Part shown: positions 1 to 11,033 of the stretch, in pieces | Position numbering within the stretch: the first letter of the stretch is position 1 | Layout: every line of letters starts with the position of its first letter | Origin: Acanthaster planci | Lineage: Eukaryota > Echinodermata > Asteroidea > Valvatida > Acanthasteridae | Direction of reading: 5' to 3' | Length of the DNA stretch: 39,202 nucleotides | Assembly: GCF_001949145.1 (NCBI RefSeq) | Contig: NW_019091605.1 | Location: forward strand, 313,416 to 352,617 | Notes under the pieces: generated by a model | What the model saw: only the letters and a program-made list of their open reading frames with translations | What the model was told of the DNA's origin: nothing | Databases searched by the model: none | Position numbers and translations under genes: made by a program

Positions 1-874
1 CAAAAAGTAGAGATCGAGGGAAGCGAGCTGCAACGTCAAACAATAGGTTTGTGTAGGCTTACTTGTAGTAAACTGGATCCATTACAATTGTAGGTGACTT
101 TTTCCTTTGTTCTCCTTACGCTTTGACAAATTTGGTTAATGTTCTTTAGTCTGTAGTGCAGAAATTAACATGATGTCCCGGATAGTCAATCTTACATATC
201 AATTTGACGTTCTGCATCGTCCAGAAACTACATGTAAAAATCATCACACAGTTTACAAATTGGAATGCTTTGCAAGTAAATTTTAATCTTTCATGCAGAC
301 TCAAATCACAGTTGTGCTAATTGGAAAGATAAAACAAAAAAGGAAGAACAGCCGGAAGGGCGAAATAATCTTAACATAAGCCCTTCGTCGTTAGTCTTGC
401 TAATTTAAAGCAAGGTATATCCCCCGAAAGAAGAATCGCCAATAATGCATAAGCATGGATTGGCACGGAAATTGTTTTTGCTATGGTTTGGTGATTTATC
501 GCATTCGTCATTATGACCCAAAGCACATAACAGGCAGGAGTCATTCTTTATTACGATTGTTTATTATTATTGGAATTGCTTGATCAAAAGACTTTCCATC
601 AAAATAAAAGATTTAATCAGAACCTTGAGGAACCTGAAGGGATGATCAGTGTGCTGAGCATTTAATCGTCTGCTAGGAGAAAAGGTTGAATCTCTTCAAT
701 TGGATCAAAACTGGGCATATTTTTTGCTATGCATGTCGAGGTCCAACGATTTGTTTTGAAACATCCAACACTTTAGGGCAAAATGGGAGGTAATATACGG
801 ATTAGAAATAGCAGCTGTGTGCTGAATGTTCACGTCATGTCAGAAAGGAAGGAAATGAGTTTTTTTATTTATTA

Positions 875-880
875 TTTATT
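875..880 (-). terminator. PolyA signal of ILP copy L
   Basis: TTTATT on the plus strand (AATAAA on the coding strand), 91 bp past the stop codon at 971-973. It lies in a T/A-rich run at 860-882 that offers a second overlapping AATAAA. Confidence 0.45.
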
Positions 881-970
881 GAAGAAAACCAACACCAATC
901 ATATCACAGTAGTTTTAAGACTGAATATGCCGATAACAAGAAGTCAGCTAGGTTCACGGTAGTTTCTCCT

Positions 971-3900
971 TTAGCAGAGTTCATAAATTTCCTCGTCGGA
1001 GCATCCCTCACCGCAGCATTCCTCGTTAAGGTTTCGCTTCCCGATACCACGTCCAAACAAGAATGTGTTGGCGTCCTTTGAATCCAGAAACTCTGCAAAG
1101 CATGTGACAACGAAAAAAAAGTTAACTAGAAACAACTCTATCATTTTTTACAAAACAACAGAGTGAGGAGAAATGAGAGGACCCTTTAATTGACAAGAAC
1201 GTTCTCTGCAGCCTTCTCCAGTATGACACGTACAGCCTGTCGACGGAGACATGCATCGAGGGGAGCGAGGTGGGACCCCCACATTGGAACAAAAGGCACG
1301 AAATGTTAAGTAAAACAGAAAAGAGGGAAATAAGACGAAAACTGCTAATTTGCTTGATTTCAGTTTTCAGTTTCTGTAGGTTTTGAAGCGAATGCTTTTT
1401 TTGTGACAGCATTACGACAAGCAGCGCTTTGTTTACACGTTCTTTTTTTGAAAAGCCCTAGAGAGAATGTGGAAAGGGCAGTCTCGATGCTTAAATTGGA
1501 TTAGTCTGAAATTAGCTGTTTTTATTTGGATTCGAAAGGAGGTTTCTGATACTATATACACAAATGAAGCAATATATGGGACAGAGAGCCCCCCCCCCCC
1601 TTTGTGGCGGTCACTGTTTGATCAGAATCTCAGGAATTCTTTACAGACGTCTTGGGGAATGTGTATAGGGATTAGGCATGTGTAGGGTACCCCTCCGTCC
1701 CATATCTTGCTGGGTGTATTGTACTCTCTCTGGGCTACACCACGGATGAGATATCGATTTTTGACTACCTTGGTTGGAGACTCCACGGAATGCATGGCAA
1801 ATCTCCCGATATTTTTCTTGAAGAGACGCGCCACAGAAGTGCGGATAGCCGCGAGCCCTGCAGAAAATGGGTCCAAGATATCCATTATATCACCTGTTAT
1901 AAATTAAAGGTTGTGTTTCCCAATTTCATACACTGCTGAATAAATGCATTATACGGTCGACAAAATACCAACCAGTTTCAGCCAGATCAACGACAAGTCA
2001 GTGTCTTATACGCTACATTGCAGTCGAGGTGAGGTGATGTCAGACTTTTATCTTGATTAGGGAGTTAGGTTGGCGTAGTGGTTCTTTCCTCACCTTTCAC
2101 CTCTTCAGTCCGGGTTCTGTGAACTGGGTTTTCAGTCCCTACCTGATTTCGTGGGTTTTACCCAGAAATATCTCTCCGGGGTTTTCCTACCACCTCTAAA
2201 ATTGTAACTGCTTCTCATTGTCTCCTCTCTGCAGGTTTCTTTNAGGCTTGCGAGCTACAGGTTTACAGAAATCATGACACTACTTTGATAATGAATTAAA
2301 TGTTACTCGTGAGGATTACAGTGTGTTCGTTTTCAAACTGTTCGCCAATTAAAGTCTATGATTATTCTGTGTCTTCCCGTTCCGCCATTGCAGGAAGGAC
2401 ATGTGTGAACTTTCATGTGATTGTGGCGAAAACGTAGCCTACGGTAGCACGAGAAGAAAAGGTACGTTACTGGTACCGGTAGCGTCGGTGTTTGTATAGG
2501 ATTCGTACAATAGTCGGTATGCGTGGTCTATTTCAGTCATGAATATTCAAACGTTAATTATTCAACTAAACACTTTCTCTATTAGTACACAAAAGAATTA
2601 AAAGTTTTGACCAGGCATACCCTAAATAACACTTCACGCAAATCGCCTGCACATTTGGCGAAAGAGATGAATTGCAATTAAGATGAATGCAAGATTGCAG
2701 AGGTGCATTTGATTTCGCACAGAAATGAATGGCAACATTTTAAACCAGTGCAATTGAAGGGTGGATTATACGACTGACAAAATGTCGACACGACTGTTTT
2801 GTTTTTGGTGTAGCTCACAATTCTAAAGGCAAATATATTACAGGGAAATTTTGGGTGAGAGAATCGTTCTGTTGGAAACAATTTTTGAATGAGTTATAAT
2901 CTAACGCAGTCAAAAAATCAGCAGTGAATGTAAACTTTATGAAAAGGCCGGAAAGTTTATGTAACACCTCCCATATGAAAATAAATTACCCAAAATATTG
3001 AAGGAATTCGCTTTCCAAATTCCAAAATGTCCGGTTCAGTTCAATTCCATATTTATGTAGTAGTTTTGGTTTTGTAGTTGTTGACAAAATATTAACAAGT
3101 GAACACATTTCTAACGTTTTCATATTATTTTGCCGATCACTAACGGCAATACGGCCATTTTCGTCAGGCGGATGGTCAAATATCACGTTAACATGTTCTG
3201 TGTTGAAGTCGGAAACAATTCAATTAACATTGGATCGTGAACATGGATACGAAAAAGCACACAAAATGGCAAGTCAGAACTATTCGAATAGTTTGCAGGA
3301 TTTATTTTTGAATTGTACAAAACCGTATGTAGGACCTACAACGTTCTATGAATCTCATACCTTCAGGATAATAATAAGGCTTACAATTACCCTGGCTATC
3401 TGTTAGGGTTATCTACAGATTCAAAAGCCCCTATTAAACAGTCTAGAAGAACATAGTTGGTTAAGTCCTGCCAAGCAAAATTTTGTTCCTTAATAACATA
3501 TGCAATGACGATACGAATGCCTTTGGAATATTTATTCTAATCAAACTATACGACACAACTTTACTTACACTCTCCCTCCCTCTTTAGTATTTACATCCGG
3601 GTGGCCATGGATTTGTTGCACTATTAAAACAAAAGAAACAAAAAAGAAAAAAGAAAATAAAAATTAAGAATAAAAGAAACGAAGTGACAAGTCACAAACA
3701 AATTGCTCTGTTGGGCCATCATGTTTTATTTGTTTGATTATAAACGCACAAAACCTACATTACAACAAAAACATTTCACAACCCCAGTTTTTACAAATTA
3801 TTTCAGGTTTTAATTGGTAACCCTTAAACTGTTTTTTTGAAAAATAATGGGACGCCACCTGCACTGCGCACAAAGTATATGTTCACTGGTTCCTAAAAAA

Positions 3901-5095
3901 ACTAAAAATATCCAGAACGGCATTGAATGGCAGAGAGCCCGTGACTTCCGCGACAAGAATACGTTCACATCTTCCACAACCCGAAAACAATAAACGGTTT
4001 AAAAACAAACTTCACAAAATATTCGGTGAGTTCGTCCACAGAATTAGATTCTTCATAATGCATAGCAAAAATTTGCATTTTCTTGTTATCATTTCCAGGT
4101 CCTAGTGCAAGTATTTTCAGTGGTCAAGTAAAGCTTGATCCCTTCTTGGTTCTGAAACAAGAGCAATAGTCGGTCACGTCATACGTCTGGAGCGTTGTAA
4201 GAAAAAAACGACATTTTTAACTGTGGCTTTGACTTAAATTGATATGTTGAACATTGCATTGAAAGAACTGCTTTAACTGAAAATGATTTGGGAAAAATTA
4301 ATTATTTAATCTCACTAATTAATCTTAATCAGTCGGAGAACAGCCAAGAATGTGAAAATACCTTTATCTTTGGACCTTTAGAAGAGTTTTATAGCAGGGA
4401 GCGCTATAACGGGAAATTCTTGTCACGTGCGATCGCGGGATGACATTTAACATGCCCCGCCATGGCATGAATGTCATAACACGAGGAGGACGCGATAAAA
4501 AAAATAAATAAATAAATAAATACAAAAAAACAAAACAGGGTCTTCAGTCAAAAACATAAATGACATTAAAAAATTATAAAACTTGTAATGGCCGCTACAA
4601 TATATAAAACCCGCGGTTACTTTAATAACTTAAGGGCGCAGGGGTGATAAATGTATCTGTCATGGGTAACACTATTTCAGGCTTGCCTTGGTATGTCACT
4701 AGTATAGTCTGCCGCCTTGGTTGTACGTACATATGTGCACATCCATGAGAAAAGAAGAAATTGCATTAATCGCTTCCCCGTTTTACCAAACTGAGCTGGA
4801 TTGTCTCTCAGGGGATGAAGCTCTCATCACGTGACCAGTTCGCTGTGGCATTTGAGTCTAAGACTCAATGATGCGGTCCATGTGGCGAGTGCAGGCTAAC
4901 ATAGTCAGAAAGGTTTACGACATCGCTGTCGCTCGTTCGCTCAGGGGCCAATTAGGCAGTTGTGATGAGCAAGGCCAATATTCAGAAGACTATTACACAG
5001 GACCGTAAGATACAATTAATTGATGCGTATTAACCACGAGAGAACACCCATAGAGGCTACGTGAATTATCAACTCACCTGCAATGGCACAAAGAA
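971..5095 (-). CDS. Insulin-like peptide precursor, second copy, 5' end cut by an assembly N (ILP copy L)
   Basis: Minus-strand paralogue of the ILP at 30576. Coding exons in transcription order are about 5095-5078 (the last 18 nt of the signal-peptide exon), 3620-3569, 1857-1769 and 1092-971. Lengths 52, 89 and 122 nt and phases 1-2-1 equal those of the other copy. The B chain reads HFCGASLQEKYREIC, and the A-chain exon differs at one residue (FGRGIGKR instead of FGRSIGKR). All six hormone cysteines, the GKR site and the stop codon are kept. The pro-region exon reads QQIHGHPDVNTKEGGR. Exon 1 is interrupted by N at 5096. Beyond it the sequence jumps to DNA normally about 150 bp further upstream, so the ATG, most of the signal peptide and the TATA region are missing here. 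That is probably a collapsed assembly gap but could be a real deletion. The coding remainder looks under selection. Confidence 0.85.
2050..2242 (+). mobile_element. tRNA-derived SINE-like insertion
   Basis: An A-box-like TGGCGTAGTGG (2071-2081) is followed about 30 bp later by a B-box-like GGGTTCTGTGAAC. A T/G-rich body and a pyrimidine-rich end reach the N at 2243. The block has no counterpart in copies M or R, so it inserted or was mis-joined in intron 2 of copy L. No clear target duplication can be seen because the N lies at its edge. The family is not identified. Confidence 0.45.
4497..4520 (+). repeat. A-rich (AAAT)n microsatellite
   Basis: A run of A followed by four to five AAAT units within intron 1 of ILP copy L, absent from the other copies. 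Confidence 0.7.
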
Positions 5096-5814
5096 NCATT
5101 TCGGACCCAATCCAAAGTTACTGTGGTGGAAATTGATGTACCAGGAGAAACCCTTCTTATCCATTTCAACAAGATACTCGAATGATGTCTTTGTCCAACC
5201 GCATCGCTATATAATTAGGCAAAACTAATAGGCTAATGTCTGGGCTTTAAGTATATTTGGATCTGATAGGTTTACCCAGAGTCACAAACTTGAACTTCAC
5301 GAATTTTATATCAAACAACAAGATAATTTTTGACAGTTCCTTTAAAAAAGTTCAAGGTTTTGTCTTACTTTATTTTCATTATATTTCCGGCTTTCGATTA
5401 CCGCTATGTCGAAAAGCAATCGAGGCCTTAACCAATATTTAATTTTTAAGCAATGCAAGTCAACGACTCTCTACACCGACACTGCGTCTACCAAAGTCAA
5501 ACGTATATACCAGCAGAATAAACATGTTACCCCCACTTAAAAAAAATCACCAAACATACTAACTAGTCCCTGAATTTACTCAAACTAATTGCCTTTTAGT
5601 GATGAAGGTGCGCACTTTTGCCAGTTCATTGCATTTTTAGTTGAAAATAGTTGTCGATTGTAAAATATTGACGATGCATCATTACATGCTATACACAAGC
5701 AAATTACGTAGCACAGGGTTCATACTACCGGGTGTCCCCCCAAAAGATAAACGGAACTCAAAACTAACGTTTATTTCGTCCCGAAATAATTGTTAGAAAT
5801 TGTTGTTTGAAATA

Positions 5815-5861
5815 TCAAATTTAACTTATGGTGCTTTTCAAATTTAACTTATGGTGCTTTT
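5815..5861 (+). repeat. Two tandem copies of a 23-bp unit
   Basis: The phrase aatttaacttatggtgcttt occurs twice, 23 bp apart, in the upstream region of copy L. Copies M and R have a single version, so this is a recent local duplication. Confidence 0.8.
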
Positions 5862-6226
5862 GAATTGAGCTAAACATTTCATTCGGAGCTCATGCTGCAT
5901 TGCAAAGATATTTTCAGTTACGTAACAGAACTCTGTTTGATGGAGGTTGATTTACTTAATCTTGTAAGTGTTTGTAATCAACGAGTATAAATCCTAACGT
6001 CAGAGACTTTCTTGATAAATATTGCATGTATTACAGTGTGGAAAAGCTGAGGTTCAAAACAGTTCACAGTTTCAAATTTTTTCACGTGACATTTTGGTTA
6101 TAGAGACCCTATCTGAAATTAGATTTGCTAAGTCCTCTCAAGAGTCTATTTTAGGGATTGACAGCTTTTTAAACATACACATTTTCAAAAATCCTTTTGC
6201 AAGCTCTTTGGTAGTGCCATTAAAGG

Positions 6227-6900
6227 AGAATTTTTCCCACGTTTGAAGGCAAGAACTATTATATTCAAACAGTTCCAGACAAATCAGCAGCTTTTTGTTT
6301 TAAAATTGAGGAATCTGCAATCTGTATTAGAGCCTCAACAACGAAGATTTATTAAAATTTTCCTACAAATGTTAATAATGGAATCAGTGGCCAGGCCTCT
6401 AGCTTTTTGGCGGACTATGCAATTTCCAATACTCAACTTCAGCTCCGTTGCAGGCTTCCTCTTTTCTAACCTGACTTTGAAGTTGTTAAACGTGAAAGTA
6501 AGTCTGATAGTGCAACAAAAATCAAGTTAGAAGCAAAAGAGCTAAGCATTACGGTACTTCAAATTAATTAAAATACTTCAGGCCTACAATCAGGGACTGG
6601 TTTCAGAGACAAACCTAAGACGGAGACGAAGTTGTAGTCGTCGTACGTACATTTAGTTTTCTTTGTTTAGGCTGCCATACATGGCAATGTTCGAATACTT
6701 GCATTCTAATTAGATGGTAGAAATTTACGCTACGCCTTTTGTGGTTCCCCTTTGTGGATTATTAAGGCGTACAATGTATTTAACGCGTTTGTACCCCTCG
6801 TAATCTCATTCGACTCGCAGTGCACTATTCTTGTACCGTTAATCATGTATTGGTTTCGATCCCTTCCGCACTCAAGATAGATAAGTAAATATAATATTTT
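6227..6900. other. Unassigned AT-rich stretch
   Basis: Between the end of duplicon copy L and a retroelement fragment. Only short chance ORFs in several frames; no motif, repeat or splice pattern was recognised. Confidence 0.5.
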
Positions 6901-6903
6901 CGC

Positions 6904-7216
6904 TTGTTGCTGCTTCTTGAATTTTCTCTCCAACAAGCAAGCGGTTCTGTCGGTCACTGGGCAAATTCCTGTCCATTCATGCAAAGCCACAGCTGCTTTG
7001 CCCGATACCGTGCTCCTACCAGACCCAGCTCAGTCTTTGCATTTGGGGGTCCCAGGTACCCATCTCCAGTATGGACCGTCCCAGCCTCCCAGTGAGCCCT
7101 CCCTGCCTCACCCAGTTTGCGATCCCGCCACTGTTGACTGCGACAAGCCCGGCCCCTCTGGCATCTCCGACGCCTCACAAGTTTTGTATGACAGTTTGAC
7201 GATGCAATTCAGCTAA
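6904..7216 (+). pseudogene. DIRS/Ngaro-type gag C-terminal fragment
   Basis: A GC-richer block whose reading frame contains SGSVGHWANSCP, resembling the second half of a CCHC zinc knuckle (His-x4-Cys kept; the preceding Cys appears as Ser, codon AGC). A proline/serine-rich tail follows, with a stop at about 7093. It lies just upstream of, and in the same orientation as, the RT fragment at 7250-8578, which is the normal gag-then-pol order of tyrosine-recombinase retrotransposons. The match is to a general pattern, so the gag call rests mainly on position. Confidence 0.45.
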
Positions 7217-7249
7217 ATTGTTCCGGAAAGTCTTCGGATATAAACCTTT

Positions 7250-8578
7250 GATTTCAGATGATATCCCAGTAAAAGGGAGGCTAAAGACGCATGCAGAGTT
7301 TTGGCGATAGGTAAAATGCGCCTGGTATGATTTATATCTAATGTCGAAAATGGATACAGAATTCCTTTTGTAACTTGATCCTCCTCCAGTGTTTTTAGAA
7401 ACAATCAGTCGGCTTTACGAGAGGCTACATTCTCAACTCGAAGTGTATTAGATCACGGGCCATTTACCCAGGGATGTGCAACCGCGAGCGGCCCCTGTGC
7501 AAACACATGTACGTGCGACCTTGGTTCCATGCGTGTACGGATTGTTATTACCTCCGGAGGCTCTCACGACTTTGTCCAAAAAAATTCGCGACCACATGAC
7601 ACGCGTTGCAGCATGCAGCATGTACAGTGCAGCCGTGGTTATGCCGAGACGACGCGGTGACGAAATCTATTCGTTTTGACGAATTAATCTTCTTCATTTC
7701 TCGATTTCAAAGAGAAACAAAGTTTTAATGAGGCGAAATTCCCCAATTTTGTGGTACACTTTTCTCAGAAGGTATAGGATGATATCTCTTGAACAACATA
7801 TTTTTAGAAAGGGTGTACCCTGACTTAAAATATTACAAGAAAGCAAAGTGGTAGACAGGAATATATGTTTTATTATTAGAGAAAGTGTTACATAATCCAA
7901 CTTAATTTCTGCTTTGATATTGTGCCGGCCATAACACGCACTGAGCCAGCTCTAAGCTTAAGTTGCACATCCCTGGGTAAATGGTCCGTGATTAGATCTA
8001 CTTAAATCAAATCGTATTGTAGAAAAATCTACTCCTTCCTTTCAAGTCAGCCCACTTTTTGTTTCTCACAACTCTTCAAAGAAACTGTTAATTCTTGATC
8101 TAAGTGTCCTAAATAAATTCGTTAGCAAAGTGAACTTCAAACCGGATGATAGGAAATGCGCTCTTCAGAACCTGTGTTCGAAAGCTCTAATGATATCCTT
8201 TTGACGTCAAGTCTGGGTAGCATCACGTTGACATTCACGTTGACATTTCTGAATCTGCACAGTGTTATTTGGGGTTTGCTTGGACCATTAACGGAGTTGG
8301 AAGGTATTTTGAGTTTACCGTATTGCCGTTAGGATTGAGTACTGCTCCCTATATTTTTAACAAGCTGCTAAAGCCGTTGGTGAAACACTGGAGAGCATGC
8401 GGCATTCTAATTGCTCTGTATTTAGATGATGGTCTTTTTTCTGCCTGAGCACACTCGAATACACGCAGCTCTACTGCTCTTCAAGTTTCTCGTCACATCC
8501 GTCAGGACTTATTGAAAGCAGGGTTTTTTTTTGTGCAATATTAACAAGTCTAACTGGGATCCGTCTACCCCGTTGGTC
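7250..8578 (+). pseudogene. DIRS/Ngaro-type reverse transcriptase, broken and split by a MITE
   Basis: RNA-templated DNA polymerase of a tyrosine-recombinase retrotransposon. Recognisable in order: VKGRLKTHAEFWR (about 7270), ENGYRIPF (about 7340), the MITE at 7454-7990, KKLLILDLSVLN (about 8080), FDVKSG-x-HHVDI (about 8200), TVLPLGLSTAPYIFNKLLKP (about 8310), the catalytic YLDDG box (about 8420), and SNWDPSTP at the end. The LDDG form of the box is typical of the DIRS order. The copy is dead: there are stops after FWR and in SG-stop-HHVDI, a frameshift near 8195, a 12-bp tandem duplication encoding HVDI twice, and a stop after DDGLFSA. It ends abruptly before any RNase H domain; compare the RNase H-YR-SGNH remnant at 15860-18305. 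Confidence 0.8.
7454..7990. mobile_element. 537-bp MITE with 29-bp terminal inverted repeats
   Basis: The left end at 7454-7482 (cacgggccatttaccc...) is the reverse complement of the right end at 7962-7990, with one mismatch in 29. It is flanked by the perfect 7-bp duplication ATTAGAT at 7447-7453 and 7991-7997. Removing the element plus one ATTAGAT joins the two halves of the surrounding RT frame without a shift, which confirms the borders independently. There is no transposase ORF inside, so it is non-autonomous. A 7-bp duplication and CACGG ends do not let me assign a superfamily. Confidence 0.9.
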
Positions 8579-8579
8579 T

Positions 8580-10030
8580 GATTAGTACGTAAAAAAAAAT
8601 CTAGCTAGTGAACACACACGTTTAACAAGATTTGTTCGGAACTGATTCATATCAGCAATTGTTAAATGTTTTGATTGGCATGTAGGAAGATCGTTATGTG
8701 AGGTCAGGTAACCTACAAAATGCAGAAAAACAGAATGTTTTTTTTCAGAACGTTTGAAAGTTTCAAAAGTGACTTTGTCCATTAAGTAATTTTCTAAATC
8801 ACATTCTACGATATCTGTCAAGATTCGTCTTATAATTAAGCAAATTTACTCATAATTCAACCAGCCTGTTTTAGTAAGTAATCTTTTAGACATCCATTGT
8901 TCTAAGCGATCACCAATTGGATAACGAATGTTAAAAAAAACGAACACAGATTTATCTGAACAGAATTTATTTGGGATTTTCCCCAAGTTCATGTGTTGAA
9001 TGGTTGATTGGCCTAAGTGTAGGCTAGCTGTTATCTAAGGTTAGATGACCTTAAAAGATAGATCAGGTGATCATGTTGCAGTTTGCGTTATTTTTGTTTC
9101 TTAATGTTGTTTGTCTTGTGGTTCAATTTGTAAGAGTTGTTAAAGTGTACAAGTTAAGACAATCGGTGCTCGTGTTCAGACTTCACGCCCATGGTTTCCA
9201 ATAAAGACATTACAGTATTTCCTGGTCTCCCTGACTTTTTCTTTTGGCAGTCCAATAACACGAAACTGTTTTTCATGCAGATGAGCGAAGCGAAGTAGCA
9301 AGAAAATGTATGTCCTCATCAGATCCATGTGTTCATGGAGCTCAAGCCGTAACCGTTCCAGGATAACCCACATGTAATCATGATAATTTTATACCAGCTA
9401 CGGAGAATACTGCCAATGGCTTTCCAGATTTCAGAATTAATGAAATAACATAAAAGCAGAAACACAGAAAAACAAACTTGCCTTAGCACTTGCTGCTGCA
9501 TAGTGTGCATTGAATACTTGTGCAGAATTTCTGTACCGAAACTGATGAGAGCTCCATATTCATGTGTTGACACCATGTTACTAAACACGTCTTGGAATTT
9601 TGCCACTACTCGTGATTAATCAATTGATTTCAATTAGTTCGTGCGTGATTAATTAACCCTGCGAGGCAATCTGAATTTTTAATCACACGGTCTCGGGAGC
9701 GGACTATTCCGTTGAGTCCGTTTCATTTTTCAGGGTTGCAGAGCCCTGAGTCTGTCCTAAATGAATATTAATACTTCAGTGGTTGTCCCCCAGCCTCTAC
9801 AGCTCTTACAAACCACATAGAATGGCATATTTGGTGTGCAACCCTACTTATAAGTAGCGGTGGGTGGTCGGAACGGGTGGTAAATTCTCATTTAACATTC
9901 ATTTTAAGCGCATAAACTTGGATTTTGGGGCGGCGAAACGGAAACCATGCCATCCAAAGAAAAAAAGGCAAAAACAGTAATTTGAGAAATAATAAAAGGC
10001 GGTTTTTTGATCTATGTATTATTTCCTTTC
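8580..10030. other. Unassigned stretch without recognised gene
   Basis: AT-rich, with moderate open frames on the minus strand (8582-8821; 9176-9373; 9319-9606). None shows a domain or a convincing start, splice site or homologue. The sequence between them carries stops. Confidence 0.45.
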
Positions 10031-10035
10031 CTTCA

Positions 10036-10205
10036 AGTGGTCAAACTTGCGGTCGTACAATTGTAGACAAATTGTCGAGAGGAGTGGGGGAACTACTTGG
10101 AAACTGCTGGCATGGACCACAGAGGTTACAAATCTACCACAAGTGGGAACTTCCTCAACGGTCTTAAAAAGAAATTGGACGGACATTCGAACAAGGATCA
10201 ACCAG
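10036..10205 (+). CDS. Possible internal exon or transposon fragment with a SANT/MADF-like tryptophan pattern
   Basis: A pyrimidine tract ending in AAG (about 10035) is followed by an open stretch and a good donor, CAG|GTAAAT at 10206. In that frame it reads WSNLRSYNCRQIVERS, then a run with spaced tryptophans, then VLKRNWTDIRTRIN. The repeated W spacing recalls Myb/SANT- or MADF-like DNA-binding domains, common in transposon-derived genes. No neighbouring exons were found, so it may be an orphan exon, a transposon remnant or chance. Low certainty. Confidence 0.25.
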
Positions 10206-10675
10206 GTAAATTAAAAAGTGACGAATTCTGGGCTTACACTTATTATGTGAGAGAACCTACATACGGGGATATTCTTTTTGCTCATTTTCTTTTTTTTTCG
10301 ATAAAGTATGACAAAAACTAATTCAATTTGATGAACGGATGAAACAACCCCCCCAAAAAAAAATCAACGCCTGCTGATCAGGACATGTATTTTGCAAGCG
10401 CGATGGACGGAAGTGAGAGAAACAAAAGAAATCATTGGCTGAGAAATTAAGGAGTGACGAATTCTGAGCTTGCGGTTTCCACTTATTTTGAGAGAGCAGT
10501 TCCTATTCATTCAGATTTTCTTTTGCTCTTTTATTATTTTTTCAATAAAATATGACTGAAATTAATCCCAATTAATGAATCGATGAGATAAAAACAATGA
10601 AAAATCAACACTAAAGAGCGAATTGCATGTACTTTGCAAGAAAGGTGGACGGAAATGGAAGAAAACAGTAAAGGC
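10204..10675 (+). repeat. Tandem duplication of a ~235-bp unit
   Basis: Unit 1 is about 10204-10440 and unit 2 about 10441-10675. Shared landmarks in the same order are agtgacgaattctg, cttatt..gagagag, ttttcgataaa/ttttcaataaa, atatgac/agtatgac, aaatcaac, gcatgtactttgcaag and tggacggaa. The copies differ at many sites and by small indels, so the duplication is old. Confidence 0.7.
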
Positions 10676-10699
10676 GCCCTCTATAAACACCATGAAGTA

Positions 10700-10985
10700 A
10701 AGGGCGACAGAACACGACGCGTCGCGTCATGCGTCTTGTCGTGCGCCGCGTCGTGCTTCAGGTGACGCGATGCACGACACAACGCACGACGCGACGGGTG
10801 ACGGAAGGGGCGACGTTTAGGCAGAAAAAATGCAACAAGGAAAGGACCTAAGACAGCACGACGCGACGGGCGACGGCATGACGCGACGTAAATGCGTCGT
10901 GTGTGTACAAACAAAATGGCAAGAAGGCGACGGTTCGACCCGACAGCACTACGCAAAGGAGCCGTCGTGCCGTCGCGTCGCCTGG
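10700..10985. repeat. CpG-dense degenerate repeat built from CGACGCGACG-like words
   Basis: About 280 bp in which acgacgcgacg, cgtcgcgtc and related words recur in both orientations. The ends look loosely inverted: ggcgacag..cacgacg near 10700 against cgtcgtgccgtcgcgtcgcc near 10980. The CpG density is far above the surroundings. It could be a non-autonomous transposon with long degenerate inverted repeats or a small satellite. The 140-codon minus-strand frame across it is low-complexity. Confidence 0.6.
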
Positions 10986-10989
10986 AGGG

Positions 10990-10993
<4 letters not shown>

Positions 10994-11023
<30 letters not shown>
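10994..11023 (+). repeat. (GA)15 microsatellite
   Basis: Fifteen uninterrupted GA dinucleotides directly after the CpG-dense block; read on the minus strand it gives a spurious Ser-Leu repeat. Confidence 0.95.

Positions 11024-11033
<10 letters not shown>

Larger units (their letters stand above)
1..6226 (-). repeat. ILP-containing segmental duplication, copy L (inverted)
   Basis: Read on the minus strand, this segment matches about 29351-34500 base for base over long stretches. The left end runs out of the window: 1-60 equals the region near 23450-23520 in copy M and 34430-34500 in copy R. The right end of homology is near 6226, opposite 29351. Non-coding parts include 360-560 and 5200-5900, which align with downstream and upstream DNA of the other copies. 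Copy-specific insertions include the SINE-like block at 2050-2242. Confidence 0.8.

Noticed and set aside
5088-5098. In-frame ATG next to the N in copy L exon 1 as a true start
   Set aside because: The ATG lies in DNA from beyond the N and would leave only about six residues before the pro-region, too short for a signal peptide; probably a join artefact.
8582-8821. Minus-strand 79-codon ORF
   Set aside because: No recognised motif or neighbour support; length is within chance for this base composition.
9176-9606. Two overlapping minus-strand frames (LRLELHEHMDLMRTYIFLLLRF... and MAKFQDVFSNMVSTHEYGAL...)
   Set aside because: The composition looks coding-like, but no splice pair joins them in phase, no domain is recognised and the intervening bases contain stops. 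Not supported without transcripts.
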